Source: Vesta saturnalis
Lineage: Eukaryota > Arthropoda > Insecta > Coleoptera > Lampyridae
Reading direction: 5' to 3'
Assembly: GCA_036346205.1 (NCBI GenBank)
Contig: JARFJB010002198.1
Location: 2,987,501 to 3,051,500, forward strand
Length of the DNA stretch: 64,000 bases
Shown here piece by piece: positions 22,686 to 32,528 of the stretch (positions are counted from its first letter, which is position 1; each line of letters begins with the position of its first letter). Position numbers and translations under genes: made by a program. The notes beneath the pieces are model-generated. The model had not been told where the DNA came from and ran no database searches. It saw only the letters and a program-made list of their open reading frames with translations.

Positions 22686-23975
22686 GATTACGCAGAAGAG
22701 CATTTCCAGTTATTTTATAAATATTATTAGCTTGTTTGTTATTAAAACTTCTTTTAATGTATTTGGAATAATTTTTTGCACTTAAAAAACCGTCCTTTTG
22801 GTATAGATATGTAAATGATACATTTGTTATTTGGAGACATGGAGAAGAAGCACTACACGAATTTTTAATTTTTATAAACGGTATACATCCTAGTATCCAA
22901 TTTACCATGGAAAAAAAATTAATGGAAGTTTACCATTTCTTGAGATATTAATATCAAAAACGAATAATTCTTTATCTTTTAAGGTTTACAGAAAGCCGAC
23001 ACACGCTGATAGATAGTTTCATAAATTATCAAACCACCGTCCACGTCAAAAAATTGGTGTAATGAAAATCTTATTCTTAATTTTAAAATACCTTTAGTGG
23101 ATCGGACAAAACGAATTTATGATCCTGAATGTAAATATTTAACAAGATCCTTAAAAGCTAATGGACATTCACTTACTGATATAATAATGTTATTACACCT
23201 GCATGACATAACCATAAAGAAAAACTAGTTCTTAACGTTGGTACTGCTTCTTTCCTTTTATAACTAATGTTACAGATAGAATTGAAAAATTCCTAATTAA
23301 TCACGACATTAGACTTTTTTTAAACCTACAAGAAAAATTAATGAACATTTAAGGTCACCTAAAGATGTTTCAAACCCATTATCATCTTCCGGAGTGTATA
23401 AGTTATATTGTTCATATGACAAAGTATACATTGGAACCGCAAAACGCAGCTTTAATACAAGGCCTAAAGAACATGTGAGATGTTATAGATTAGGTCAATC
23501 AGAAAAATCTGCAGTAGCTAACCATGATTACATAACTTAAATCATGATATTCAATTTGATAAAATTAAAAAATATTTTCAAGACAAACTCATTATCGTGT
23601 ACGTTTAGAACGTAAAGCTGTTGAGATATACAAACATCCTAATAATTTCATTAAACAAGAAGAAAATCTCTGTTTAAATAGGGGTTGGCATCTTGTAGTT
23701 AAAATTTTAATTTTAGTGTTTAGTATGTCTAGATTTGTTACTGTTTTTTCCTAAACCTTGAAGTAAATGTTTTACCAATTATATGTTAAATTGGCACAAC
23801 ACTATAATTTAACATAAGTAGTTACTTAAAATTAAAAATTATATAAGACATACTACATTGTGTTTTCATTACATCATAATTTAATTAAATTTTGCTAAAT
23901 TTATTCTCACTGTTAGCCTTGGACCATTACAGGATGTTCTGATTTGTCATATTTGAGGCAGTTTAACAATATTTA
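22686..23975 (+). pseudogene. Penelope-like element, plus-strand copy (main part)
   Basis: Starts near 22,690, head to head with the minus-strand copy. ALKKPSFWYRYVNDTFVIW (22,780-22,830) covers RT motif C; the expected YVDD reads YVND, so a catalytic Asp is lost. Then FKVYRKPTHAD (22,985), the decayed thumb, NVTDRIEKFLINHDIR (23,270), and the GIY-YIG nuclease start VYKLYCSYDKVYIGT (23,395) followed by RLERKAVEIYKHPNNFIKQE (23,605) and a stop region near 23,700. The 3' untranslated part (23,750-23,970) matches that of the minus copy, then stops abruptly where a 5.28-kb insertion begins; it resumes at about 29,290. At least eight frame breaks. Confidence 0.87.
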
Positions 23976-23984
23976 ATTTATTAA

Positions 23985-24640
23985 TAGTAGTACACAGGCA
24001 CTTTGGTCGCCATATTGGATTTTAACGTCACAAGACCGCCCACGTGCGAGACCGTATTTTCCACCCCTATGGTTTCTTTTCGGAGGCCTTTTTCAACCCC
24101 TTGACGGAATTTTCATCCCTAATTGCGGCCTTTTTGTTTTTACTCGCCCACGTGTAGGACACGTTTTTTCACCCCTATTTTTGACGGCTTCTTTCCGGCC
24201 TTTTTCAACCCTTGATGGAGCTTTCAACCCTAATTATTTTTGGTTGTATTAAGAGCCTTTTTTGACAGCCATGCCTTTTTTGTACTTGCTCACGTGAGGG
24301 GCACATTTAGGCATTGGAATTGGTTTGGAGTTGAGATTGGGGCAGGATGTTGGCTTCTTTTCGGAGGCCTTTTGCAACCCTTGGTCGGAGTTTAACCCTT
24401 TTGGTTGTATTAAGAGCCTTTTCGGCAGTTCAGCCTGGAGGTTAGGTAACTGTGCGTATACTTTTAATTCATATCTACAGATTGTAACCTCACGAAATTT
24501 TGTTTATACAGTGGGGTTGTATTCTAATAAGGGGCCCTAATGCTAACTTGTAAGACAGGTGGAGGCCTTCCCCCCATTGCTGTGTCTCTTTGGTGTATGT
24601 GAGCTGTAACCTAATTTCGCCCCATGTCGCGGGATTTTGG
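23985..24640 (+). repeat. Left inverted arm, with three internal sub-repeats
   Basis: The arm contains three degenerate copies of a block combining a TTCTTTTCGGAGGCC-like start, TTTTTCAACCC and TTTGGTTGTATTAAGAGCC. Positions are near 24,070, 24,190 and 24,355. A 71-codon open frame (24,325-24,540) is preserved in both arms, but its composition follows the repeat. Confidence 0.85.
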
Positions 24641-25120
24641 TGCAGTTGTATGTGGGTTCTAACTTAATGTTGCAGTTGTAGGCCTTCGCCCCGTCATAAA
24701 AAAATTGTATTCTAATAAGTTGGCCCCAGCCTTGTAAGACAGGACTTGTATCAGGGTCTGCACCCTAGCCCCTTTGAGTTAAAATTGATTTTAGCGCCAG
24801 CTAGTGGCGTATAGAATAATGAACATTTTCTATAATAGAAGTTGGTCATGCACACCTCTCTCTTGCTCTCTCTCTCTCTCTCTCTCTCTCTTTCGGCTCT
24901 TTCTCACACACAAACAAATCAATTAATTAATTAATTAATCAATCAATCTCAAACAAATCATGATCGATCAAATCAATCAGGCCAATCTCAATCAATCAAC
25001 CGAAATCATGTCTTACAGTTTGCGGAAACCAGATTACAATTCAAAACTGAATACATTAAAATCTAAATTAAATATGACCTGAAATAATAAATAATTTCTA
25101 CCCTAATGCAATGTGCAATG

Positions 25121-25191
<71 letters not shown>

Positions 25192-25710
25192 CATTGAGTT
25201 GAATTAAATTAACATGTTTTTAAGAATATCAAACTGATATAATGGAAATAAAAGGCAAAAGGTTTTAATGGTTTTATTATTATATGCAAATTAACAATAT
25301 CTACAAGTTTAAATCCACGAATACGTACCAACTATCTGTATATCTGATTTTATGACGTCATCCTAGAAGAGTAATAATACATTTCAAAAATATTTATCGA
25401 CATTTCTGTTAGCAATATCAAGTAAAAAAGTAAAAGTAAAAGTAAAAATAATACGTTTACCTTTACAAGTGTTTTTTCTTTTAGTTGTTCTAATAATAAC
25501 CATATGTTGAACTGAAATATTTTTATACAACGTATCCACATGTAGTCTCACTAAACACGTTTTATGAATGGTTGGATATAAAGTAGCTATTGCATTCCGA
25601 TCATTAACTAATTTAGAAAGAAATACACAAAACCTGATTACTGCTACTCGTATTTAGCAATTATATTGTACTTATAAATTTACATTCAGAATACTTACAA
25701 ATACTACTCA
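24641..25710. repeat. Internal filler with TC, AATTA/AATCA and AT microsatellites
   Basis: TC repeat at 24,858-24,893, AATTAATCAATC runs at 24,915-24,990, a single 58-bp-minisatellite-like unit at 25,010-25,045, and a pure AT run at 25,124-25,190. No gene seen up to the LINE fragment. Confidence 0.8.
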
Positions 25711-25714
25711 TAGT

Positions 25715-26545
25715 GTCTACTCATAGTGATAATCCACCTTCTATGTCAAATCAAGACATTAAAGCTAAAATGGCATCAACAAAGACATTCAACGTATTCT
25801 CGAATGGGGAAGCAATAATCTAGTTAAATTTAATGCTAACAAAACTCAGTGTTGCCTTATGTCCGCCAAAAAAGATCGATCATTTCCTGTTGTAAGTATG
25901 AATGGCTCAGTTCTTAAGTTTTCAGACTCTATTACTCTGTTGGGTATGACTGTATCTTCAAATCTCTCATGGGTTGACCATCTTCTGTCAGCTACCAAAA
26001 CAGCTGCTCGTAAAATAGGCGTTTTGTACAGATCTAAGCAGTACTTTACCTCTCGACAACTCCTTCTGCTGTATAAGGCCCAAATTCGGCCTCATCTGGA
26101 ATATAATTCTCACCTTTGGGTTAGTGCTCCCCAATACGCTCTCGATATCGTTGATCGTATTCAAAAGAGAGCGATTAGGCCTATAAATGACCCGTCCTTA
26201 ACTTCTCACATACAGTCCCTTGAGCATAGAAGTATGGTTTCAGTTCTTTCTTTGTATTATCGTTATTACAACGGCTATTGTGCTGTTGAATTACATTCTT
26301 TGATACCATCTCCGGCTATCTTTGCGAGAAACACTCTGTTCGCTCATTCACATCATCAGTATGCAGTACAAATCTCCACTTGTCGTACCAAACGGGTGCA
26401 ATCCACATTTTTCTACACGGCTTCTAAACTCTGGAATGATCTCCCTAGTTCCTGTTTTCCTCTCACTTATGATATGAGAAAATTTGAGGTAGCTGTTCAT
26501 AGGCATCTATTGGCAATTCATTATCCCTCTAAGTGTTCCTGAGTG
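25715..26545 (+). pseudogene. LINE reverse transcriptase C-terminal fragment (better-kept copy)
   Basis: Open from 25,859 to 26,542 (227 codons). RT connection region: NNLVKFNANKTQCCLMSAKK near 25,815 is the segment following the catalytic palm, then ITLLGMTVSSNLSWVDHL, TAARKIGVLYRSKQYFTS, LYKAQIRPHLEYNSHLW, RIQKRAIRPIND and KLWNDLPSSCFP. A frameshift near 25,800 separates the upstream bit (DIKAKMAS). The catalytic YADD and everything 5' of it are absent, so this is a 5'-truncated insertion, the usual fate of LINEs. It ends with a short 3' untranslated part and an AT-repeat tail at 26,590. CR1/Daphne/jockey-like; the clade is not certain. Same family as 683-1300. Confidence 0.88.
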
Positions 26546-26589
26546 CTTTAGCACGATAGGTCTTATTTAGCCTGTTCAGGTCCAATCAT

Positions 26590-26664
<75 letters not shown>
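26590..26664. repeat. (AT)n tail
   Basis: About 37 AT units directly after the LINE 3' untranslated region; probably grown from its 3' tail. Confidence 0.95.
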
Positions 26665-26666
<2 letters not shown>

Positions 26667-27385
26667 CTTTAAATAATTTGAATCTTGAGATTACATAAAC
26701 TATTGTTATGGAATGCATTAATATCATGTTAAAATATATTCTCCTTTCTATGCAATCAATTGTACTTCACGTTATATGGATTTTTATCAGTTGAGATTAA
26801 TAGCAATGTTAACTAAACGCTTTAAAATTTCTAATCTGAAATAAGAGTGACTTAATCTAATTTATTTTAAACTTCATAGAGAGCACATCACCATCATCGA
26901 GATTTTGAGATACATTCATTTCATCGTCTTCACCTTGAACGATTATATTGTAACAACCTATAAAGCAGCTAATAACCCCTGACTGTTTTTATCAGACACT
27001 ATTATTATTGTTACATGGACATGAGGTTATCCCTAAATTAACTGGTTTCAGCACGGCTCTTCAAATCTTTCAGTTCGTTCTCAGAAGCTATACCGTAGTC
27101 ATTTCGTTCAATTTTATCTGCATTCTGTTTCGGACTGTATTTCGTTTTCTAATACATAAACAGAATCTTCAGTATTGTGATGCATGTAGCAACAAAACAC
27201 GTTAGCTACCTAGTTTCACCTCTATATTACTTTACATGCAAGCCTGACCTTATCATAAATACATCTGTCAAAAAGCTAATTAAACATAGTTCCACGGACT
27301 GGACAACGCAAGCAGCGTTTCCAATTATGGTTTTTAGTCAACACAATATTTCCTACAACTACATACAATCGACTATCAATGTTTC
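26665..27385. other. Filler with a weak relative of the 465-bp repeat
   Basis: 26,880-26,945, read on the minus strand, encodes IVQGEDDEMNVSQNLDDGD, similar to the acidic frame at 28.4 kb. 27,215-27,285 resembles the 18.3-kb tandem unit (CTCTATATTACTTTACATGC and ACATCTGTCAAAAAG). Otherwise nothing recognised. Confidence 0.5.
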
Positions 27386-28085
27386 AGCACGAGGAGCAAA
27401 CGCTAACACGAAAACACGCAAACACGAAAACATACAAACACGAAAACACGCAAACGCGAAAACACACAAACGAAAACACGCTAAGACGAAAACACGCTAA
27501 CGCTAGAACACACAAACGAAAACACGCTAACGTTAGAACACACAAACGAAAACGCACAAACACGAAAACGCACAACACGAAAACACACAAACGAAAATAC
27601 GCTAACACGATAACACGCTAACACGAAAGCATACAAACACGAAAACACACAAAACGAAAACACGAAAACACACAGAACGAAAACACGCTAACACGAAAAC
27701 ACGCAAACGCGAAAACACACAAACGAAAACACGCTAACACGAAAACACGCTAACGCTAGAACACACAAACGAAAACACGCTAACACGAAAATACGCAAAC
27801 GCGAAAACATACAAACATGGAAACACGCAAACACGAAAACACGCAAACACGCAAAAATACACAAACGAAAACACGCTAACACGAAAACACGCAAACGCGA
27901 AAACATACAAACATGGAAACACGCAAACACGCAAAAATACACAAACGAAAACACAAACGAAAACACGTTAACACGCTAACACGAAAGCATACAAACACGA
28001 ATACACGCTAACGCAGAAACACGCAAACACGAAAACACACAAACGAAAACACACAGAACGAAAACACGCTAACGCGAAAACTCGT
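27386..28085. repeat. AAACACG-type minisatellite
   Basis: About 700 bases of AACACG(A/C)AA-like units such as ACACGAAAACACGCAAACACG and CACGCTAACACGAA, with runs of higher-order order (for instance the block at 27,790-27,850 recurs at 27,870-27,930). Open frames in it are low complexity and not coding. Confidence 0.95.
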
Positions 28086-28204
28086 AAAGCTGCAAACATG
28101 AATCTAGACGGGGGGAACCCCGTCAGGAAAAACAAGTTTATTAACAAAATTGAAGGAGAGCTTAGCGTTTGAAAATATATTATTATTATTATAAACAACA
28201 ACAC

Positions 28205-28425
28205 ATCATTTTTATTTAATAACATCCTTTATCGGTCTTCTTCTTCTTCTTGAACCGTGATTCGTCGCCATCATCATCATGGTTTTGAGATTCGTCCTTC
28301 TCCTCTACCTCATCGCTCTTTTTCCTCTTCTGTGAATAATCACCATCACCTTGGATGTGAGATACATTCAGCTCATCCACGTCATGGTCTCCATCATTAT
28401 CTTGAACGGTTATGTTTTAATAGTT
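28205..28425 (-). CDS. Short acidic/lysine-rich open frame, unidentified
   Basis: On the minus strand a frame of about 65 codons from 28,420 to a stop near 28,220 reads TVQDNDGDHDVDELNVSHIQ, then a basic KRKKSDEVEEKDESQNHDDD stretch, ending in KKKKKTDKGCY. It has no start ATG and a stop just upstream. The first part is shared with 26,945-26,880 (IVQGEDDEMNVSQNLDDGD), so it belongs to a repeat that was once coding or is biased in composition. It could be the tail of a transposase or of a host-gene fragment picked up by the element; I do not recognise it. Confidence 0.3.
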
Positions 28426-28599
28426 TATTAACAAGTCAGTAAAATCTCTAATGTCCATTGATGTTGGCTCATAAACAGGAGAATACATTATCATAATGCT
28501 CACACGATGACAGTTACACTTTAAAGAGCGAAACACACGAGAAACGAGAACGCTGCTTGCCTAGGGTCTTGTGCGCTGGCGCGCTCGTTAATGTTCGCC

Positions 28600-29261
28600 G
28601 AACAAAAGACCGCGACAGGGGGCGAAGGCATACACTTGTCTTATAAGATTAGGTTAGAGCTCACATACACCAAGGAGACACAGCAATAGGGGGAAGGCTT
28701 ACACCTGTCTTGTAAGTTAGCATTAGAGCCCCTTATTAGAAGACAACCACAATGTATAAACAAAATTTCGTAAGGTTACAATCTGTAGATAGGAATTAAA
28801 AGTATACGCATAATTGCCTAACCTCCAGGCTGAACTGCCGAAAAGGCTCTTAATACAACCAAAAGGGTTAAACTCCGACCAAGGGTGGCAAAAGGCCCCC
28901 GAAAAGAAGCCAACATCCTGCCCCAATCCCAACTCCAAACCAATCCCAAGACCTAAATGTGCCCCTCACGTGGCTGTCAAAAATGGCTCTTAATACAACC
29001 AAAAATAATTAGGGTTGAAAATTCCATCAAGGGTTGAAAAAGGCCTCCGTAAAGAAGCCGTCAAAAACACGGGTGAAAAAAACGCGTCCTACACGTGGTC
29101 GAGTAAAAACGAAAAGGCCGTAATTAGGGATGAAAATTCCATCAAGGGGTTGAAAAAGGCCTCCGAAAAGAAACCATAGGGGTGGAAAATACGATCTCCC
29201 ACGTGGGCGGTCTTGTGACGTCAAAATCCAAGATGGCGGCCAAGGTGCCTGTGTACTACTA
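28600..29261 (-). repeat. Right inverted arm
   Basis: Inverse of the left arm, roughly 85-90 per cent identical by eye, with an extra 28 or so bases near 28,640 relative to the left arm. It ends CCTGTGTACTACTA followed by TTAA. Confidence 0.85.
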
Positions 29262-29289
29262 TTAATGATCTAGTTATACTTTACTATAA

Positions 29290-29480
29290 TTGTATTCCAT
29301 AGTTGGCTTTATTATATTAATACCAGACTTATGTTTGCGTTTTCAATTTTTCAAATTTCACAAAATTGTTTAACATCTTTAACAATTTTGAAAGATAGTA
29401 TTACTACTGACGAAGGTGGCTGTAAGTGTTATCGTTTAGATTGTATAAGTTAAATATAAAAATACACCGTAAAAAAAACA
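29290..29480 (+). repeat. Displaced 3' tail of the plus-strand Penelope copy
   Basis: GACTTATGTTTGCGTTTTCA through the TTTCACAAAATTG block and ACTGACGAAGG to about 29,470 matches the reverse complement of 20,700-20,870, which is the 3' end of the minus-strand Penelope copy. It directly follows the 5.28-kb insertion, so it is the continuation of the plus-strand copy that ends at 23,975. Confidence 0.8.
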
Positions 29481-29935
29481 AAATAGATGAGTAAGCATTT
29501 TAAACTACTTTCTGTAACCGTCCACTGAAAATTTCATAAAAATAACCTACTCCTATAAGTGATTCATTAAAAAGCAATTTCGATTAATAAATACGTTCAT
29601 AAGTGTTAAAAAGACGCAATTATGTTAATCACGTATTTATGGCCCATTCGTTTTGTACTTGTCTTTATTATCAGATGAAAGTGTTTGCATATAGGTACCT
29701 ACCTATTATTGAAAATTCATTAGGTAAAGGTGTTTCTCTAATAAAGTGAAACATTTAGAGAGTCACTGCATTACGTTTTTAGGTGGATGTTTTCCGTTCC
29801 GCGTTAAACTTGACTTAACTATTGATATTCTTTTTGGCGCACGCAGCACAATTCAAAACGCTTATAACATAGAGCGTTCTTGTTAGTTCACAGCCCACGC
29901 TTAGGAAAACTAGATGCACTCTTACCTTCTATCAT
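29481..29935. other. Non-coding spacer
   Basis: About 450 bases without recognisable coding or repeats. Confidence 0.5.
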
Positions 29936-29937
29936 AA

Positions 29938-30803
29938 ATGTCTTGTATAAGAACGAGAAAGGTATATAACCGCATGAGCTGTATGAATATAAGCGCTAAT
30001 CTGATATTCACATTTACTCATTTTCTTCTTCTTGTTGTTCCACTCCAACCGAGATTGGCAATCATCATGGTTATTTTGCCTTTGTCTACTGCTCTTCTGA
30101 ATAATTCTCTTGAGTTGCATTTAAACCATTCGCGGAGATACCGCAACCAAGATATTCTTCGTCTACCCACGGAACGTTTCCATTTAATCTTGCCTTGCAT
30201 GATGTTTCTCAGCAGTGAGCATTTTTCCCCTCTCATAATGTGGCCCAGATATTCTAATTTTCGTTTTTTGATTATATTCAGAACCTCTTTTTCTTTCTTT
30301 ATTTGTTTTAGCACTTCAGTATTTGTTTTATGTTCTGTCCATGATATTCTCATTAGACGTCGATAGCACCACATTTCGAATGCTTCTATGTTTTTTATAT
30401 TGTTTTGCTTTAACGTCCAGGCTTCAATGCCGTAGAGTAATGTGGAGAAGACGTAACAGCGGAGCATTCTAAGTCGTAGATTGATAGTGACATCACGGTT
30501 GCAAAGAAATGTTCTCATCTTGTTAAAAATTGTTCTTGCTATTTCAATACGACATTTTATCTCTTTTGTCTCGTTGCCATCGTCTTTTGTCCATGTTCCT
30601 AAAAATTTGTACTCTGACACCCTCTCTATTTGGACATTGTCAAGAATGAGATTGTCTCTAACATATATGTTTTTTGTTATTACCATAAGTTTTCTTTTCT
30701 TGGGATTCTTCTTGGGTAAATCTTCTAGATTTTCGGCCATTATAACGGTATCATCTGCATATCGGATGTTATTCACATTTTCGCCGTTGATTAAGTGTAC
30801 CAA
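29938..30803 (-). pseudogene. LINE reverse transcriptase fragment (RTE/Proto2-like), 5' truncated
   Basis: A 261-codon frame on the minus strand. It begins just before the palm Asp pair: NVNNIRYADDTVIMAENLED (RT motif C, both Asp present). About 30 residues are then missing between LEDL and the KRKLMVITKN segment. After that the connection/C-terminal region is well kept: EYKFLGTWTKDDGNETKEIK, LLYGIEAWTLKQN, FEMWCYRRLMRISWTEH, KRKLEYLGHIMRGEK and LMIANLGW-like ending MMIANLGWSGT. The C-terminal pattern is that of a LINE family common in insects. Everything 5' of the palm is absent, so it is dead on arrival. The stop lies near 30,018. Confidence 0.85.
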
Positions 30804-32435
30804 CTATATTTTAATGTGTAATAATGGTGAAAGTTTACATTTACATACTACTGAAATTAATTAATATTTGTAATGCAGCTACCAAATATCTATAACTTTA
30901 ATAGAACAAAATCAAAATTGAATAAATAGTCACATCACGAACGCAGTGCTTTTCTACTTGACATTAAAATTGCATCAAGAAGGTAGGTATGCGTGATGAC
31001 TATCATGGCATAAATTTAACTTATTAGGACGTAACATACTATACATATACCTATATACATACACACACACACACACACACTTAAGTATGTGACTATTTTC
31101 TCAGATAAATAAATGTAGACACGTGAAAGAAGTAATGCAAATATTTGGTTTGCAAAATAAAATATGTAAATTTTTTCTAGTAGGTATTTATGTAAATATA
31201 ATCAAAGACATTTGTTAACCTAACGTTTGAAAAATATCTTAAAGCATGTTTACTCATTCGAGTAATAATAATAAAATGAAATAATAATTAAGTTTCCATA
31301 CTAAAAAAGGTAACACGTATGTATGGTTTAACCAATGTCTTATTTAAAAATAAACAACGAGATAGAACAAAAGAGTTTGCGTGCCTCTATTTGTGCATAT
31401 GACATCCCGTCACACACACATTTATGACGACACCATCCTGTAAGTACACTTTGAATAGTGCAATAAGTGTGTCTTCCAGGAAGTAAAGTGCTTTGTACTA
31501 TACGCTTCACATTCAAAAGGATGCTCGAAAGATTACATACAGCTTTCTTTGAGATAATGCGCATTGAAAATATAGTTGAGGATACTTCTATTTTACAAGT
31601 AACGTCATCAAAATACTATTTTGAGTTTAATATTTTGATATTAGTGTGATATTATAATTACTCATTTAAATTGAGTTTATTCAATATTCTTTTTGTATAT
31701 AAAAAAATATTTATACAGAAAGCTATTTAGACATAATTTGGCAAAACATTTACATCTAATAATTAATTATGATATGAATAATTCATTTTAGTTTAATACG
31801 TAAGAATTCTCGTAGAAGATATAAGTATTTATGCAACGTGGTCTAAATTCGATGGGATTCTTATTAACACAGGTAAAGGAAAACAACTTAGGCACTCCTT
31901 GCCTATCTTTTTTAATGCCTGTTAGCGGTTACTTTTTCTAGTTCTAGCCCTTTCCATAACCGTACTGTAACTCAAAGTTAATTGTTTTTAATTAAAAGTG
32001 TAGTAGGCCATGGCTTTAAGTAATAACTCTTTTTATAGGCTTTCCTATAGCATTCCTATATAATGTGATACTTATTTTCAATAACAATTTCTATACTACA
32101 AATTTTGTTTATTAATACATAGTCATATTGTAATTTATTTATTTAATTTACAAAATAAACCCATACAAGAACAAAATAATTGGTTCAGAGAATAATGATT
32201 ACTTTAAAGATAAACTTGTTAGTACTAGTAATTCTTATTCGAAACTTAACATAAGCGATTCTTATAACTTGAAAGAAACAAAAAACACAATTGAAAGATA
32301 AAAGCAATAATAAACAACAAACTAACCGTAACAATTTTGTATAATTATATAAAAAATCAATACAAAACTAATTCAAGTGTTACGATTGTTTCCAAACATA
32401 CGAACTACAGATTTCAAGCGATTTCCATAGACACC
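30804..32435. other. AT-rich non-coding stretch
   Basis: About 1.6 kb; a CA repeat of about 10 units at 31,060-31,080. Small open frames at 31,340-31,650 lie on both strands and show no similarity that I recognise. Confidence 0.55.
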
Positions 32436-32458
32436 TATACACACCCACACACACACAG

Positions 32459-32526
<68 letters not shown>
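32436..32526. repeat. CA then (AT)n microsatellite at a LINE 3' end
   Basis: CACACACAC then about 30 TA units at 32,466-32,526. It directly abuts the 3' end of the minus-strand LINE, so it is probably the expanded tail of that element. Confidence 0.95.

Positions 32527-32528
<2 letters not shown>

Larger units (their letters stand above)
23981..29265. mobile_element. 5.28-kb fold-back insertion flanked by TTAA
   Basis: TTAA at 23,981-23,984 and 29,262-29,265 flank ends that begin TAGTAGTACACAGGCAC and finish with its inverse. Inverted arms run 23,985 to about 24,640 and about 28,600 to 29,261. The insertion splits a Penelope-like element, whose halves resume on either side. Inside: TC and AT microsatellites, a LINE fragment, a part-copy of the 465-bp repeat, a minisatellite and a short acidic frame. 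TTAA duplications are known for piggyBac and Kolobok; no transposase of either kind is recognisable here. Confidence 0.8.

Noticed and set aside
22666..22908. An 80-codon minus-strand frame as part of the minus-strand Penelope copy
   Set aside because: The plus strand there encodes RT motif C of the other Penelope copy, so this frame is its antisense.
27384..27966. Minus-strand frames rich in Cys-Phe-Val-Arg
   Set aside because: They translate the AACACG minisatellite and are low complexity.
27386..28085. CRISPR-like array
   Set aside because: The units are short, contiguous and degenerate, with no unique spacers, in a eukaryotic context; it is a minisatellite.
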